In this document: one piece after another, positions 52,516 through 61,032 of the stretch | How the letters are laid out: the number at the start of each line of letters is the position of its first letter | How positions within the stretch are numbered: position 1 is the stretch's first letter | Assembly (NCBI GenBank): GCA_910588795.1 | Contig: CAJURI010000002.1 | Coordinates: forward strand, 1 to 64,000 | Reading direction: 5' to 3' | DNA: 64,000 nt | From: an uncultured Duncaniella sp. | Lineage (GTDB): Bacteria; Bacteroidota; Bacteroidia; Bacteroidales; Muribaculaceae | Translations under genes and position numbers: made by a program | The notes under the pieces: model-generated | Seen by the model: the letters and a program-made list of their open reading frames with translations, nothing else | Database searches by the model: none | What the model was told of the DNA's origin: nothing

Positions 52516-53685
52516 ATGAACGATTTTTCATATATTACACCTACGCGCTACATTTTCGGGCGCGGAGCCGAGAATAAGGTAGGCAAACAGGCTGTGGCAA
52601 ACGGAATGTCAAAAGTCCTGCTTGTGTATGGAAAGGGGAGTGTGGTGCGCAGCGGACTTCTTGACAGAGTCAAGGCTGCTCTTGCCGATGCGGAAGTGAG
52701 CTATGTGGAGCTTGGCGGAGTGCAGCCCAATCCGACTGACACTAAGGTCTATGAAGGTATAGATCTTGGACGCAGGGAACATGTGGACGGCGTTATCGCT
52801 GTGGGCGGCGGATCTGCTATCGACACGGCCAAAGCCATTGCCGGCGGCATCATTTATGATGGTGATTTCTGGGATTTCTATGCCGGTAAGACAATCGTGG
52901 AAAAGGCTCTTCCCATAGGTGTGGTTCTTACCATTCCTGCCGCAGGCAGCGAGGGGAGCGGCAATTCGGTGATCACGAGCCATGACGGTAAAAAGATATC
53001 GCTCCGTACCGATATGTCTCTCCGGCCTAAGTTTTCGTGTCTTAATCCGGAGCTGACTTTCACGTTGCCTCCGTATCAGACGGCATGTGGTATCTGTGAC
53101 ATGATGATACATATATTCGAACGGTATTTCTCCCCCACACAATGTGTAGAGGTTACTGACCGTGTGGCTGAAGGTCTCATTACCGCGATTATGACCGAGG
53201 CTCCCAAGGTCATGGCCGATCCTACCGATTATGAAGCTCGTGCCAATATTATGTGGAGCGGGACACTTGCCCACAACGGATTGTGCGGAACCGGACGTGC
53301 GGAGGACTGGACTTCGCACTTTATGGAGCACGAGGTAAGTGCGCTTTATCCGGAAGTGGCCCACGGTGCGGGCCTTGCAGTAATGGTCCCGGCATGGATG
53401 AGTTATGTGGCGAAGCGCAATCCGGCAAAGGTGGCTCAGTTGGCGCGCAGGGTGCTGGGCGTCACTGAGACTGATGACCTTGATGCTGCATTTAAAGGGA
53501 TTGAACGTCTGCGCGAGTTCTTTACTTCTCTCGGTCTGCCTGCCACTCTTACATCTCTTGGCGTGAAAGCTTCGGATATACCTGAGATGGTGCGTCGCCT
53601 GCATGAGAACAAGGGTGCCGTGATCGGTGCTTATGTGCCTCTTGCTGCTCAGGACACAACTGCGATCTACGAGTCGGCATTGTGA
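52516..53685 (+). CDS. Iron-containing alcohol dehydrogenase (butanol dehydrogenase / YqhD type)
   Basis: A 389-residue NAD(P)H-dependent alcohol/aldehyde oxidoreductase of the group III metal-dependent family. The ATG at 52516 is preferred since upstream residues would be translated from terminator DNA. Dinucleotide-binding motif AVGGGSAIDTAKAIAGG (about 93-109). Metal ligands sit in CGICDMMIHIFERYF (about 188-202) and HFMEHEVSALYPEVAHGAG (about 262-280). The TPTRYIFGRGAENKVG start is typical of BdhA/YqhD. Likely reduces short aldehydes during fermentation or detoxification. Confidence 0.93.
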   Translation: MNDFSYITPTRYIFGRGAENKVGKQAVANGMSKVLLVYGKGSVVRSGLLDRVKAALADAEVSYVELGGVQPNPTDTKVYEGIDLGRREHVDGVIAVGGGSAIDTAKAIAGGIIYDGDFWDFYAGKTIVEKALPIGVVLTIPAAGSEGSGNSVITSHDGKKISLRTDMSLRPKFSCLNPELTFTLPPYQTACGICDMMIHIFERYFSPTQCVEVTDRVAEGLITAIMTEAPKVMADPTDYEARANIMWSGTLAHNGLCGTGRAEDWTSHFMEHEVSALYPEVAHGAGLAVMVPAWMSYVAKRNPAKVAQLARRVLGVTETDDLDAAFKGIERLREFFTSLGLPATLTSLGVKASDIPEMVRRLHENKGAVIGAYVPLAAQDTTAIYESAL

Positions 53686-53752
53686 TTCGTGACATTCCTG
53701 TTATAGTTGTCACATACCATGTGGCATGATCATTAGTGAAAAAGAATCCTTT

Positions 53753-53795
53753 TACTGCCGATGTGACGATACGAGTCATTGTCACATCGGCAGTA
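53753..53795. terminator. Bidirectional terminator
   Basis: A 15-bp perfect stem TACTGCCGATGTGAC / GTCACATCGGCAGTA between the convergent adh and DUF5131 genes. Flanking ATCCTTTT and AAAAGGAT can extend the pairing. Confidence 0.8.
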
Positions 53796-53804
53796 ACTGT
53801 CTTA

Positions 53805-54536
53805 TTAAAAGGATGTGTTAAGTCCTGCTTTTTTAGCTTGTGAATGCTGGAGGTCGCGTGGGATATGGTACATTTTGCCGTCTTTGATAAGGTATGAGCC
53901 AGTCTGATGAAATGAGAACGGGACATTGCTGGCGGCACATTGCAGCTGTAGATCCTTGACCCATTCAAAATCAAGGGCGCGTGCATATTTGCCCGATTCA
54001 CCACCTGCGGAAACTTCTTCTATGAGTCGTGGGTCAAGATAGTTTTTTAGATCGATGCGCCCTAACATAGGTGCGACGATTATGATGCGGTGCTTTATGG
54101 GAAGGCTTAGGAAGATGGGTAGACGGTAGTCCGCACGGTCCTGGTTTTCAACAGTGCATCCTATGGCTACATTATCGTATCCGTCACCCCAGTCAGCCGG
54201 AAGGCATTTTTGTAGCCTGTCGATTCTTTTGGTGAAGAACAGGAACGAGCAGTCGTGTCTGATCCTGATTATGTCCCATATGTCCTCGCGCCATCCGTCA
54301 GCTTCTTCGATAAGCAGATCTGAGGTGAAACACAGTCCGAATGTAGTTCCTGAAGGGTATTTCCATCTTTTTTTGCGGTCGCGCTTGAGCGGAAGAAGGA
54401 ACGAAGAGGTTTTCCTGACCTGATCGGATGGTATTGCAGAGCCGAATGCGGCATCCTCACGGTAGACGTAACAATGCCGGCATCCTTCGCTTATCTTGTG
54501 GCATCCGTGCCACGGATTCCATGTCTGCATATGCAT
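53805..54536 (-). CDS. DUF5131 (phage Gp37/Gp68-like) protein
   Basis: A 243-residue protein of the DUF5131 family, first noted in phage proteins Gp37/Gp68. The N-terminal TWNPWHGCHKISEGCRHCYV has three cysteines (C-x7-C-x2-C) that resemble an Fe-S site of radical SAM or spore-photoproduct-lyase-like enzymes. Further family text: LCFTSDLLIEE, FLFFTKRIDRL and SAGGESGKYARALDFEWV. Activity is unproven. It is a single gene with no phage genes around. The start may instead be the ATG at 54530. Confidence 0.88.
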   Translation of the reverse strand: MHMQTWNPWHGCHKISEGCRHCYVYREDAAFGSAIPSDQVRKTSSFLLPLKRDRKKRWKYPSGTTFGLCFTSDLLIEEADGWREDIWDIIRIRHDCSFLFFTKRIDRLQKCLPADWGDGYDNVAIGCTVENQDRADYRLPIFLSLPIKHRIIIVAPMLGRIDLKNYLDPRLIEEVSAGGESGKYARALDFEWVKDLQLQCAASNVPFSFHQTGSYLIKDGKMYHIPRDLQHSQAKKAGLNTSF

Positions 54537-54619
54537 ATAAAGAATATGTTGCGAAATTAATGAAAATGGCCGAAAGATAAAACTTACATATCGGACATAT
54601 TGTTAAACAAGTACAACAC

Positions 54620-54644
54620 ATAAGATATTTTCACGTTATCTTAT
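54620..54644. repeat. Inverted repeat just before the AGCS symporter start
   Basis: ATAAGATA / TATCTTAT, 8-bp perfect arms with a 9-nt spacer, ending 8 nt before the ATG at 54653. As RNA it would sit over the ribosome-binding region; as DNA it could be an operator. Confidence 0.5.
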
Positions 54645-54652
54645 ATATCCTC

Positions 54653-56113
54653 ATGTTTCATCCTATGATTTGTATTTTGCCTTTACATGTCACTCTTGAG
54701 GGAGCGATAAGTGCGGTGAGCGGTGTGCTCACTGATTATGTCATGGTTACGGTGCTTCTTGTCATCGCCATATATTTCACGTTTGCTACCAGAGGTGTGC
54801 AGTTCAGGATGATAGGGGAAATGTGCCGTCTGCTCATAAAGTCAGGGAAACGTGACAATGACACCCGCAAGGAGGATGAGCCTGAGCATGGCACAATCAG
54901 TTCATTTCAGGCATTTGCCCTATCCATAGCTTCGCGTGTGGGAACAGGAAATATGGCCGGGGTTGCTACAGCTATTGCATTCGGCGGTCCGGGAGCGGTG
55001 TTCTGGATGTGGGTCATAGCTTTGGTCGGGGCGTCAAGCGCGTTTGTGGAGTCGACGCTTGCCCAGCTGTTTAAAGTAAAGGGGGACAAGTCATTTATGG
55101 GCGGTCCTGCGTACTATATACAGAAGGGGTTGCATTGCCGCTGGTGGGCTGTCACATTTGCTGTGCTTATCACGCTGACTTTCGGCTTTGCATTCAACTC
55201 TGTGCAATCCAACACCATATCCTCGGCATTCCGTTCATGTTTCGGATTTCCTACCGAATGGATGGCTGTGATATTGACTGTGATGACGCTTGTTATAATA
55301 TGGGGCGGTGTACAGAGGGTGTCACGTTTCAGCGAGATTGTGGTGCCTGTTATGGCGGTTGCATATCTGATTCTGGCAATGGTGATAATATGTATGAACA
55401 TTCATCGCATACCGGATATATTTTCACTGATATTCAGTAACGCTTTCGGATTTGATTCGGCTTTGGGCGGCACATTTGGTGCGGCTTTGGTGATGGGTGT
55501 CAAGCGCGGACTGTTCAGCAACGAGGCCGGAGAGGGGTCGACACCTAATGCGGCTGCTACAGCGTCAGTGACCCATCCTGTCAAGCAAGGGCTTATCCAG
55601 ACCCTCGGGGTGTATACTGACACTTTGCTCGTGTGCACAGCCACAGCCTTCATCATATTGTGCAGCGGTGTGTTTGATCAGGGTCATGACGGCATAGTGC
55701 TCACACAGCGTGCGATAGATGCAGAGCTGGGCGGAGGCCATCAGTACGGGTCGATATTCGTGTGTGTGGCAATTTTCTTCTTCGCCTTCACGAGTATAAT
55801 TGCCAATTACTATTACGGTGAGACAAATATAAGGTTTATTCATAACAGCGAGTGGATTGTAAAGGCATATCGCCTGTTGGTCGGAGCGATAGTATATTTC
55901 GGTGCCATAACGTCGCTTGATGTCGTGTGGGGATTTGCTGACATAACTATGGCTCTTATGACGCTGTGTAACCTTGCAGCGATTGTCGCGCTTGGCAAAT
56001 ATGCGTTGCTGCTGCTTGCCGATTACCGGTCACAGCGTATAAAAGGGATCGATCCTGTGTACAGCTCCGATATCATCCCGTCCATAGCTGATGAAACGGA
56101 GTGCTGGAAGTGA
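54653..56113 (+). CDS. Sodium:alanine/glycine symporter (AGCS family)
   Basis: A 486-residue inner-membrane symporter of the alanine or glycine:cation family. The signature GTGNMAGVATAIAFGGPGAVFWMW in part lies near 98-121, and PAYYIQKGL near 147. The conserved KRGLFSNEAGEGSTPNAAATA lies near 284-304. About ten to eleven helices are visible. It likely brings in alanine or glycine with Na+. Divergent from DUF5131; a palindrome sits immediately before its start. Confidence 0.95.
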   Translation: MFHPMICILPLHVTLEGAISAVSGVLTDYVMVTVLLVIAIYFTFATRGVQFRMIGEMCRLLIKSGKRDNDTRKEDEPEHGTISSFQAFALSIASRVGTGNMAGVATAIAFGGPGAVFWMWVIALVGASSAFVESTLAQLFKVKGDKSFMGGPAYYIQKGLHCRWWAVTFAVLITLTFGFAFNSVQSNTISSAFRSCFGFPTEWMAVILTVMTLVIIWGGVQRVSRFSEIVVPVMAVAYLILAMVIICMNIHRIPDIFSLIFSNAFGFDSALGGTFGAALVMGVKRGLFSNEAGEGSTPNAAATASVTHPVKQGLIQTLGVYTDTLLVCTATAFIILCSGVFDQGHDGIVLTQRAIDAELGGGHQYGSIFVCVAIFFFAFTSIIANYYYGETNIRFIHNSEWIVKAYRLLVGAIVYFGAITSLDVVWGFADITMALMTLCNLAAIVALGKYALLLLADYRSQRIKGIDPVYSSDIIPSIADETECWK

Positions 56114-56187
56114 TAATTTTTCAGCATGTATTGCAATAAGGCTTAATGCTGTCGCGTTATAAAGTCATAATCTGTCATCATTTGCCT

Positions 56188-56355
56188 ATGGATAAAAATT
56201 CTACCCATTTGCCCCTTATGCAGGTAGCGGAACGTGGGGCACGGGCAGCTGAACTCACACCTTCGGAGGTCACACTTGAATTCATACGCCGTTTTGCGCG
56301 GGTGTACACATCGTATCCTTGCTCATCCGGGTCCGTAGGATTCGTACTCAACTGA
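56188..56355 (+). CDS. Small hypothetical protein (55 aa)
   Basis: A 55-residue open frame between the AGCS symporter and rmuC, starting at ATG 56188 (MDKNSTHLPLMQVAERGARA). It has a middle rich in Arg, Ala and Glu, and an aromatic end (FIRRFARVYTSYP, finishing GFVLN). I do not recognise a family with confidence. The amphipathic composition and the fit between two genes make it plausible as a real small protein; homologue conservation would decide. It ends 14 nt before rmuC. Confidence 0.5.
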   Translation: MDKNSTHLPLMQVAERGARAAELTPSEVTLEFIRRFARVYTSYPCSSGSVGFVLN

Positions 56356-56369
56356 TTTTTTATATTCGT

Positions 56370-57767
56370 ATGTCCTATGTTGTAATGCTTGCCGTGGCTC
56401 TTGTCGCCATTGTGGCAATATGTCTGTTCATATCAGTCAGACGTTCCCTTGACGCTGTCAATGCTGAAAACACATTATTGAAGGTTGAGGCAGAAAAAGT
56501 GAATCTTGACATTGAAAGGGCCGTGAACTCATCGGCTGTGGAGCTTGCCACCGTGCGTCAGGAACTTGATTCGGCTTACCGTCAGCTCAGGCTTTCGGAA
56601 TCGGCTTCCGGACAGAGGATTGCGGAACTCACATCGGAGCTGAAAAGCCTGCAGGAGTCACTTGCCAAGGCCCGAGAGGATAATGCAAGACTGAATACAT
56701 CGCTGTCGCATATCGAGGCTGAGCGCGAGACCCGTGAGGAGCAACTCGAACTGCGGTTCAAGAATCTTGCCAACGATATACTTCGCCAGAATTCATCAGA
56801 TTTCAAAGCCCAGAACGAGCAGAGGCTTGAAGAGATACTGTCACCTCTGCGCAGCAATCTTGACGAATTTCGCAAGACGGTGACAGAGACATACAGCAAT
56901 GAGGCGCGCGAGCGGTTCTCGCTTACAGAGCGCATACGGGAGCTTGTGGACCTGAACAATACAATCTCCCGTGAGGCGCGCGAGCTCACACTGGCTCTGC
57001 GTGGCAACAACCAGGTTCAGGGCGACTGGGGTGAGATGGTGCTTGAATCGATACTTGAGCGCAGCGGTCTTCAGGAAGGTGAGGAGTATTTCCTTCAGAT
57101 GACCAGTGAGCCTAATGGCAGTGCCATAAGAAATGAGGAAGGGGTGAAACTACGTCCTGATGTAGTGGTGAAGTATCCCGACGGGCGATGTGTCATAATT
57201 GACTCGAAGGTCTCGCTTACCGCGTTTGTCGAATATATCAATGCTGAGGATGACAGGTGCAAGGATGATGCTTCGGCACGTCATGTCAAGTCGGTCAGAA
57301 GCCATGTCGACGAGCTTGCACGCAAGAACTATCAGGATTACATAGGTGAGGCCAAGCTCGATTTTGTAATGATGTTTATCCCGAATGAGCCTGCTTATAT
57401 CGCAGCCATGCGTCTTGACTCAAATCTGTGGCAGGAGGCTTATGACAGGAAAGTTCTTATAGTGTCACCTACCCATCTTGTGTCGGGGTTGCGTCTGATA
57501 GAGCAGCTTTGGAGCCGTGACAAAGTCACGAAGAATGCCATAAAGATAGCTGAGGATGCCGGTAAGATGTATGACAAGTTTGCCGATTTCACCAAGGACA
57601 TGGACCGTATAGCCTCGGGGCTTGCATCTGCCGCCAAAGCCCATACGGATGCCATGAACAAGCTGTCGACCGGAACAGGCAATCTTGTCAAGCGTGCCCA
57701 GGATCTCAAGGCTCTCGGCATAAAATCATCCAAACAGCTTGCGGCATCCGTACAGAAAGAAGATTAA
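56370..57767 (+). CDS. rmuC: DNA recombination protein RmuC
   Basis: A 465-residue RmuC family member, proposed to limit DNA inversions or act as a structure-specific nuclease. The ATG at 56370 starts an N-terminal membrane helix (MSYVVMLAVALVAIVAICLFI in part). A long coiled coil follows (about 25-165). The RmuC domain (about 180-440) includes NNQVQGDWGEMVLESILERSG and a restriction-endonuclease-like DVVVKYPDGRCVIIDSKVSL (in part), whose Asp/Asp-x-Lys spacing suits metal binding. Convergent with the metal permease gene. Confidence 0.94.
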   Translation: MSYVVMLAVALVAIVAICLFISVRRSLDAVNAENTLLKVEAEKVNLDIERAVNSSAVELATVRQELDSAYRQLRLSESASGQRIAELTSELKSLQESLAKAREDNARLNTSLSHIEAERETREEQLELRFKNLANDILRQNSSDFKAQNEQRLEEILSPLRSNLDEFRKTVTETYSNEARERFSLTERIRELVDLNNTISREARELTLALRGNNQVQGDWGEMVLESILERSGLQEGEEYFLQMTSEPNGSAIRNEEGVKLRPDVVVKYPDGRCVIIDSKVSLTAFVEYINAEDDRCKDDASARHVKSVRSHVDELARKNYQDYIGEAKLDFVMMFIPNEPAYIAAMRLDSNLWQEAYDRKVLIVSPTHLVSGLRLIEQLWSRDKVTKNAIKIAEDAGKMYDKFADFTKDMDRIASGLASAAKAHTDAMNKLSTGTGNLVKRAQDLKALGIKSSKQLAASVQKED

Positions 57768-57827
57768 GGCTACGTCCCCCTCTCAATAGTTAGTCAACAA
57801 ATATCGGGAGGGATTGGGGCTAATGGT

Positions 57828-59096
57828 TCACTTGATAGTGAAACCGGCGTTGTATACGGCTTCTTTTACAGCCTCAGGAGACACGTCGCCGATTACTGTG
57901 GCTGTGCCGGATGACAGATCTACTGTCACATCCTCGGCCCCGCTGAGTGAAGACAGGGCTTTGGTCACGGTGGCCTGGCAGTGGGGACATGCCATGCCCT
58001 CTATACGGTATTCTCTTTTCATGATGTTGTCGTTTGTGTTATGATGATGTATGTTGTTTCCTTTGCGGTATTTGACGGCCGAGTGCACGAGCAGGATTGA
58101 AAGCACGACGGAGCATACGGTTGCGAATATTGATGTCCCGCTGTGAGAGTCATGGCATGACATAACATGTGAGGCAGACGGCAGGAACCATTCCTGCGGG
58201 AGCAGATAGTCAATCATGAGTCCGAATCCAATGGCTGTCGCTATGACTGAACCGACGTATATGATAGTGGACCGGCGTCCGATGGTGCGTGACAGTATCA
58301 TCATGGATGCGAAGTTGGCTGCCGGACCCGCCATGAGCAGCACAAATGCCACGCCCGGGCTCAACCCTTTAAGCATCAGGGACATTGCGATGGGTATTGA
58401 TCCGGTGGCACACACATACATGGGCACTGCTACAAGCACCATTGTCACCATAGCTATCAGCGGATAACGGTTGAGGTTCACGAATAGTTCGTCGGGAACA
58501 AGTACGGTGATCAGTGCCGCTATTATCAGACCGATCACAAGCCATTTGCCTACGCTCGCCACCATGTCGACCAGACCGTATCGCACGGCTTCGACAGTCT
58601 TGCGGTACAGGTTTAATCCGGCATATTCATTGCTTTCCCGGTCAATTGTGCAGGATGACGTGCCGGCAGTTTCCGGTGTCGCGTCCTCATTGGTGAGCCG
58701 GCTTACCGATGCTCCTCCGATTACCGATCCTACCAGCGCGGCGATAGGACGTATTATCGCAAGCGGGAGTCCGAGCAATGAATAGGTGGCTGCAATAGAG
58801 TCGACGCCGGTCTGAGGGGTGGCTATAAGGAATGATGTGGTCGCACCTTTTGATGCACCCTGTCTGCGCAACGCCACTGCTGTGGGCAGCACACCGCAGG
58901 AGCATAGTGGGAGAGGTATGCCGAAAAGGGCGGCTTTTATCACTGGTCTGATTCCATTGCCGGCGAGATGCCGGGACATTACTGCCGGTTTTATGAACAC
59001 GTGCAGAAATCCTGCTATCAGAAATCCCAGAAGTATGTATGGAGACATTTCGTTGATTATGCCCCATAGTGATTGTAAGAAATATTGTAGCTGCAT
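57828..59096 (-). CDS. SO_0444-type Cu/Zn efflux permease fused to an HMA metallochaperone domain
   Basis: A 422-residue integral membrane protein. The permease part (about 1-335; eight or more helices) has the DUF318/SO_0444 motif FGIPLPLCSCGVLP near 60-73, with its two cysteines. A short His-containing linker (NIHHHNTNDN, about 347-357) leads to a complete 64-residue heavy-metal-associated domain with the copper-binding MACPHC (about 368-373). An in-frame ATG (58020-58022) begins exactly at that domain. It probably exports copper or zinc. It lies 54 nt after the CPBP gene and may share its transcript. Confidence 0.9.
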   Translation of the reverse strand: MQLQYFLQSLWGIINEMSPYILLGFLIAGFLHVFIKPAVMSRHLAGNGIRPVIKAALFGIPLPLCSCGVLPTAVALRRQGASKGATTSFLIATPQTGVDSIAATYSLLGLPLAIIRPIAALVGSVIGGASVSRLTNEDATPETAGTSSCTIDRESNEYAGLNLYRKTVEAVRYGLVDMVASVGKWLVIGLIIAALITVLVPDELFVNLNRYPLIAMVTMVLVAVPMYVCATGSIPIAMSLMLKGLSPGVAFVLLMAGPAANFASMMILSRTIGRRSTIIYVGSVIATAIGFGLMIDYLLPQEWFLPSASHVMSCHDSHSGTSIFATVCSVVLSILLVHSAVKYRKGNNIHHHNTNDNIMKREYRIEGMACPHCQATVTKALSSLSGAEDVTVDLSSGTATVIGDVSPEAVKEAVYNAGFTIK

Positions 59097-59150
59097 ATCC
59101 GGTTTGTGGTATATTGGATTCTATAGCACAAAGTTACGCAGATATGCTAT

Positions 59151-60053
59151 TTATTGTGTTACACCATTTCGGGATTTGTTTATATTCTTGAGGATGTATA
59201 TGGCTGCTGCGGTAAGCAGGATGGAGCATATTATGATTGCCGTCGAGTCTGATCCCCATGAATTGATGTCCGTATCGGGATGCAGCTTGCCATGCCATAG
59301 TGTGTATACCACTATACTGTTGTTGACCGCGTGCAGCAATGCCGGTAGCCATAATGAACCTGACCAGTATAGAAGGTATCCGAAGAAGGCTCCGAGGATC
59401 AGCCGTGGGAAAAATCCGAAAAACTGCATGTGAAATGCGCTGAACAGTACTGCAGTTATCCATATAGCGGCATTATGGTTGACCCTGCCTGACGATATGA
59501 GCCTTTGCAGTGTCCCGCGGAAGAAAAGTTCTTCACTGAATCCGGCGAGCACTCCGACAATGAGTATGTCGATTATTAGATCGGCTGTTGATGTTCCGCC
59601 AAGCATCATCTCCACTTGAGCGGCGGCGTTATCCTCGCTATAGCGCATCCATGATTCCAAAGTTCCCAGCGATTCCGGGAGCCTGATATTTTCGTTCCAC
59701 TCCACAAGCATGTCCATTGCGGGTATGGAGCATATCATCGCGATTATTGCAATAATGGTGATCGGAAAGGATGGCCTGCGGTCAATACAGAGCAGTGATG
59801 CCGGTAGCGGCGACATTTTTATTGCCGATAATATAGAGGGAATAATGAATAGTAATACGTCCTGTGCCAGTGTGGCGATTCTGATCGATGCTGTGGTCTG
59901 GCCTCCGCTTACTATCATTGCCATAGCCACGACTGCTATGATGAGCGCGGCAAACGTTATCAGAAGAAAATAGAACAGCCTCATGGCGTAATTGTAACGC
60001 AACACGGGCATTGGACAGGTAGAGTCGGCGGTTGGTGGTATGGGGTGTATCAT
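59151..60053 (-). CDS. CPBP family intramembrane metalloprotease
   Basis: A 300-residue membrane protein of the CPBP (Abi/CaaX protease-like) family with about eight helices. The active-site motifs are present: EELFFRGTL (about 172), FSAFHMQFFGFFPR (about 204) and HAVNNS (about 239), giving the Glu/Glu/Arg and His residues of the membrane-embedded metal site. Start at 60053 is supported by the 4-nt ATGA overlap with the trmN6-like stop. Substrate unknown; relatives process prenylated or peptide substrates or act in bacteriocin immunity. Confidence 0.92.
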   Translation of the reverse strand: MIHPIPPTADSTCPMPVLRYNYAMRLFYFLLITFAALIIAVVAMAMIVSGGQTTASIRIATLAQDVLLFIIPSILSAIKMSPLPASLLCIDRRPSFPITIIAIIAMICSIPAMDMLVEWNENIRLPESLGTLESWMRYSEDNAAAQVEMMLGGTSTADLIIDILIVGVLAGFSEELFFRGTLQRLISSGRVNHNAAIWITAVLFSAFHMQFFGFFPRLILGAFFGYLLYWSGSLWLPALLHAVNNSIVVYTLWHGKLHPDTDINSWGSDSTAIIICSILLTAAAIYILKNINKSRNGVTQ

Positions 60054-60781
60054 TTATCGAGATAGAATTGACCGGTGAGAATGGAATATTGTTGTGTGTA
60101 TGATCCGTCGGGCTCACGTAGTGTGACAGTTTCTGTCAGGCATGGTGATTTGACATCACATTCGCGTGTCACCTCGTAGAGTCGGCGTATGGCTTTCCTG
60201 TCATGGCGTGGTCTTACATCCGATATTCTGATGGCTGCGAGTCGTGAAAGTGAGAGTTGGTATTGCACTTCACTGTCCCGGTCGGCAGGTGCTATGAAGG
60301 AGAGTGTGTCTCCGTTTTGAGTCATTATTTTGGAAGCCCACTGTATCAGTGTCCCGATACCGAACCCTGACCCATGTCGGGCCAGTGACCGGGAACTGTC
60401 GGGGGAATGAAGGGCCTCTGTAAAGAATGGAGGATTGGATATTATGCATAATGGATGCCCGACCTCTGGGGTATGATTGTCAGGTGTCCAGCCGAGCACA
60501 TCGGTGTTGATAATCTCTATCCTGTCGGACCATGGCGAGACCGAAGCATTATATTTTGCATCAAGGGCGGATGACTCATCTATGTCAATCCCGATGATGC
60601 GGGCATGCCGGTATCTCTGAGCCATCATCAGGGCTATAAGACCTGACCCTGTGCCGGCATCTATTACTGAAGAGGCATTTCCGGCGCATGCCCAGGAACC
60701 GAGAAGCACACCGTCGGTGCCGATTTTCATTCCGCACCGTGAGTCATCGACTGTAAACTGTTTGAATCTGAATATTCCCAT
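60050..60781 (-). CDS. trmN6: tRNA1(Val) adenine-37-N6-methyltransferase-like protein
   Basis: A 243-residue SAM-dependent methyltransferase that in E. coli methylates A37 of tRNA-Val. It opens MGIFRFKQFTVDDSRCGMKI, then GTDGVLLGSWA, typical of TrmN6/YfiC. SAM loop DAGTGSGLIALMMAQR at about 42-57, acidic strand IGIDIDES near 64, and the catalytic NPPFF near 115, characteristic of N6-adenine methyltransferases. First gene of a minus-strand pair or trio with CPBP and the metal permease. Upstream lies an unusual pair of alternative hairpins (60844-60881). Confidence 0.9.
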   Translation of the reverse strand: MGIFRFKQFTVDDSRCGMKIGTDGVLLGSWACAGNASSVIDAGTGSGLIALMMAQRYRHARIIGIDIDESSALDAKYNASVSPWSDRIEIINTDVLGWTPDNHTPEVGHPLCIISNPPFFTEALHSPDSSRSLARHGSGFGIGTLIQWASKIMTQNGDTLSFIAPADRDSEVQYQLSLSRLAAIRISDVRPRHDRKAIRRLYEVTRECDVKSPCLTETVTLREPDGSYTQQYSILTGQFYLDK

Positions 60782-60843
60782 ATCATGATGGTACCGCTGT
60801 GCGGAGACCCAATTAGGAAACGTCGTCAGTGGAGAAAATATTA

Positions 60844-60881
60844 TGCCGCATATATAATTTGCGGCAACTAAAAAACCGCAA
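60844..60881. repeat. Two overlapping, mutually exclusive hairpins upstream of trmN6
   Basis: TGCCGCA (60844-60850) pairs with TGCGGCA (60860-60866). The same middle arm, as TTGCGG (60859-60864), can instead pair with CCGCAA (60876-60881). Both stems are perfect and only one can form at a time. Confidence 0.65.
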
Positions 60882-60963
60882 CTCTTTTCACAAAGAATTA
60901 CGGCCCATTACCTAAATATTATATTCTATTGCTATTTTTCTAAATTATTTACAAAATTAATAA

Positions 60964-60987
60964 ATCCTACGCTAAAAAGCATAGGAT
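60964..60987 (-). terminator. Probable terminator after the thioredoxin gene
   Basis: Minus-strand stem ATCCTATGC / GCGTAGGAT with one mismatch and a 6-nt T-rich loop, then TTATTAATTTTG. It lies 45 nt past the thioredoxin stop. Confidence 0.6.
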
Positions 60988-61032
60988 TAATATAATTTAA
61001 CCAAAAAAGAATTTAAAAAGTAGTTATACGGA

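Noticed and set aside
53686..54650. Prophage remnant around DUF5131
   Set aside because: No integrase, capsid, lysis or att sequences nearby; flanking genes are metabolic and correctly terminated.
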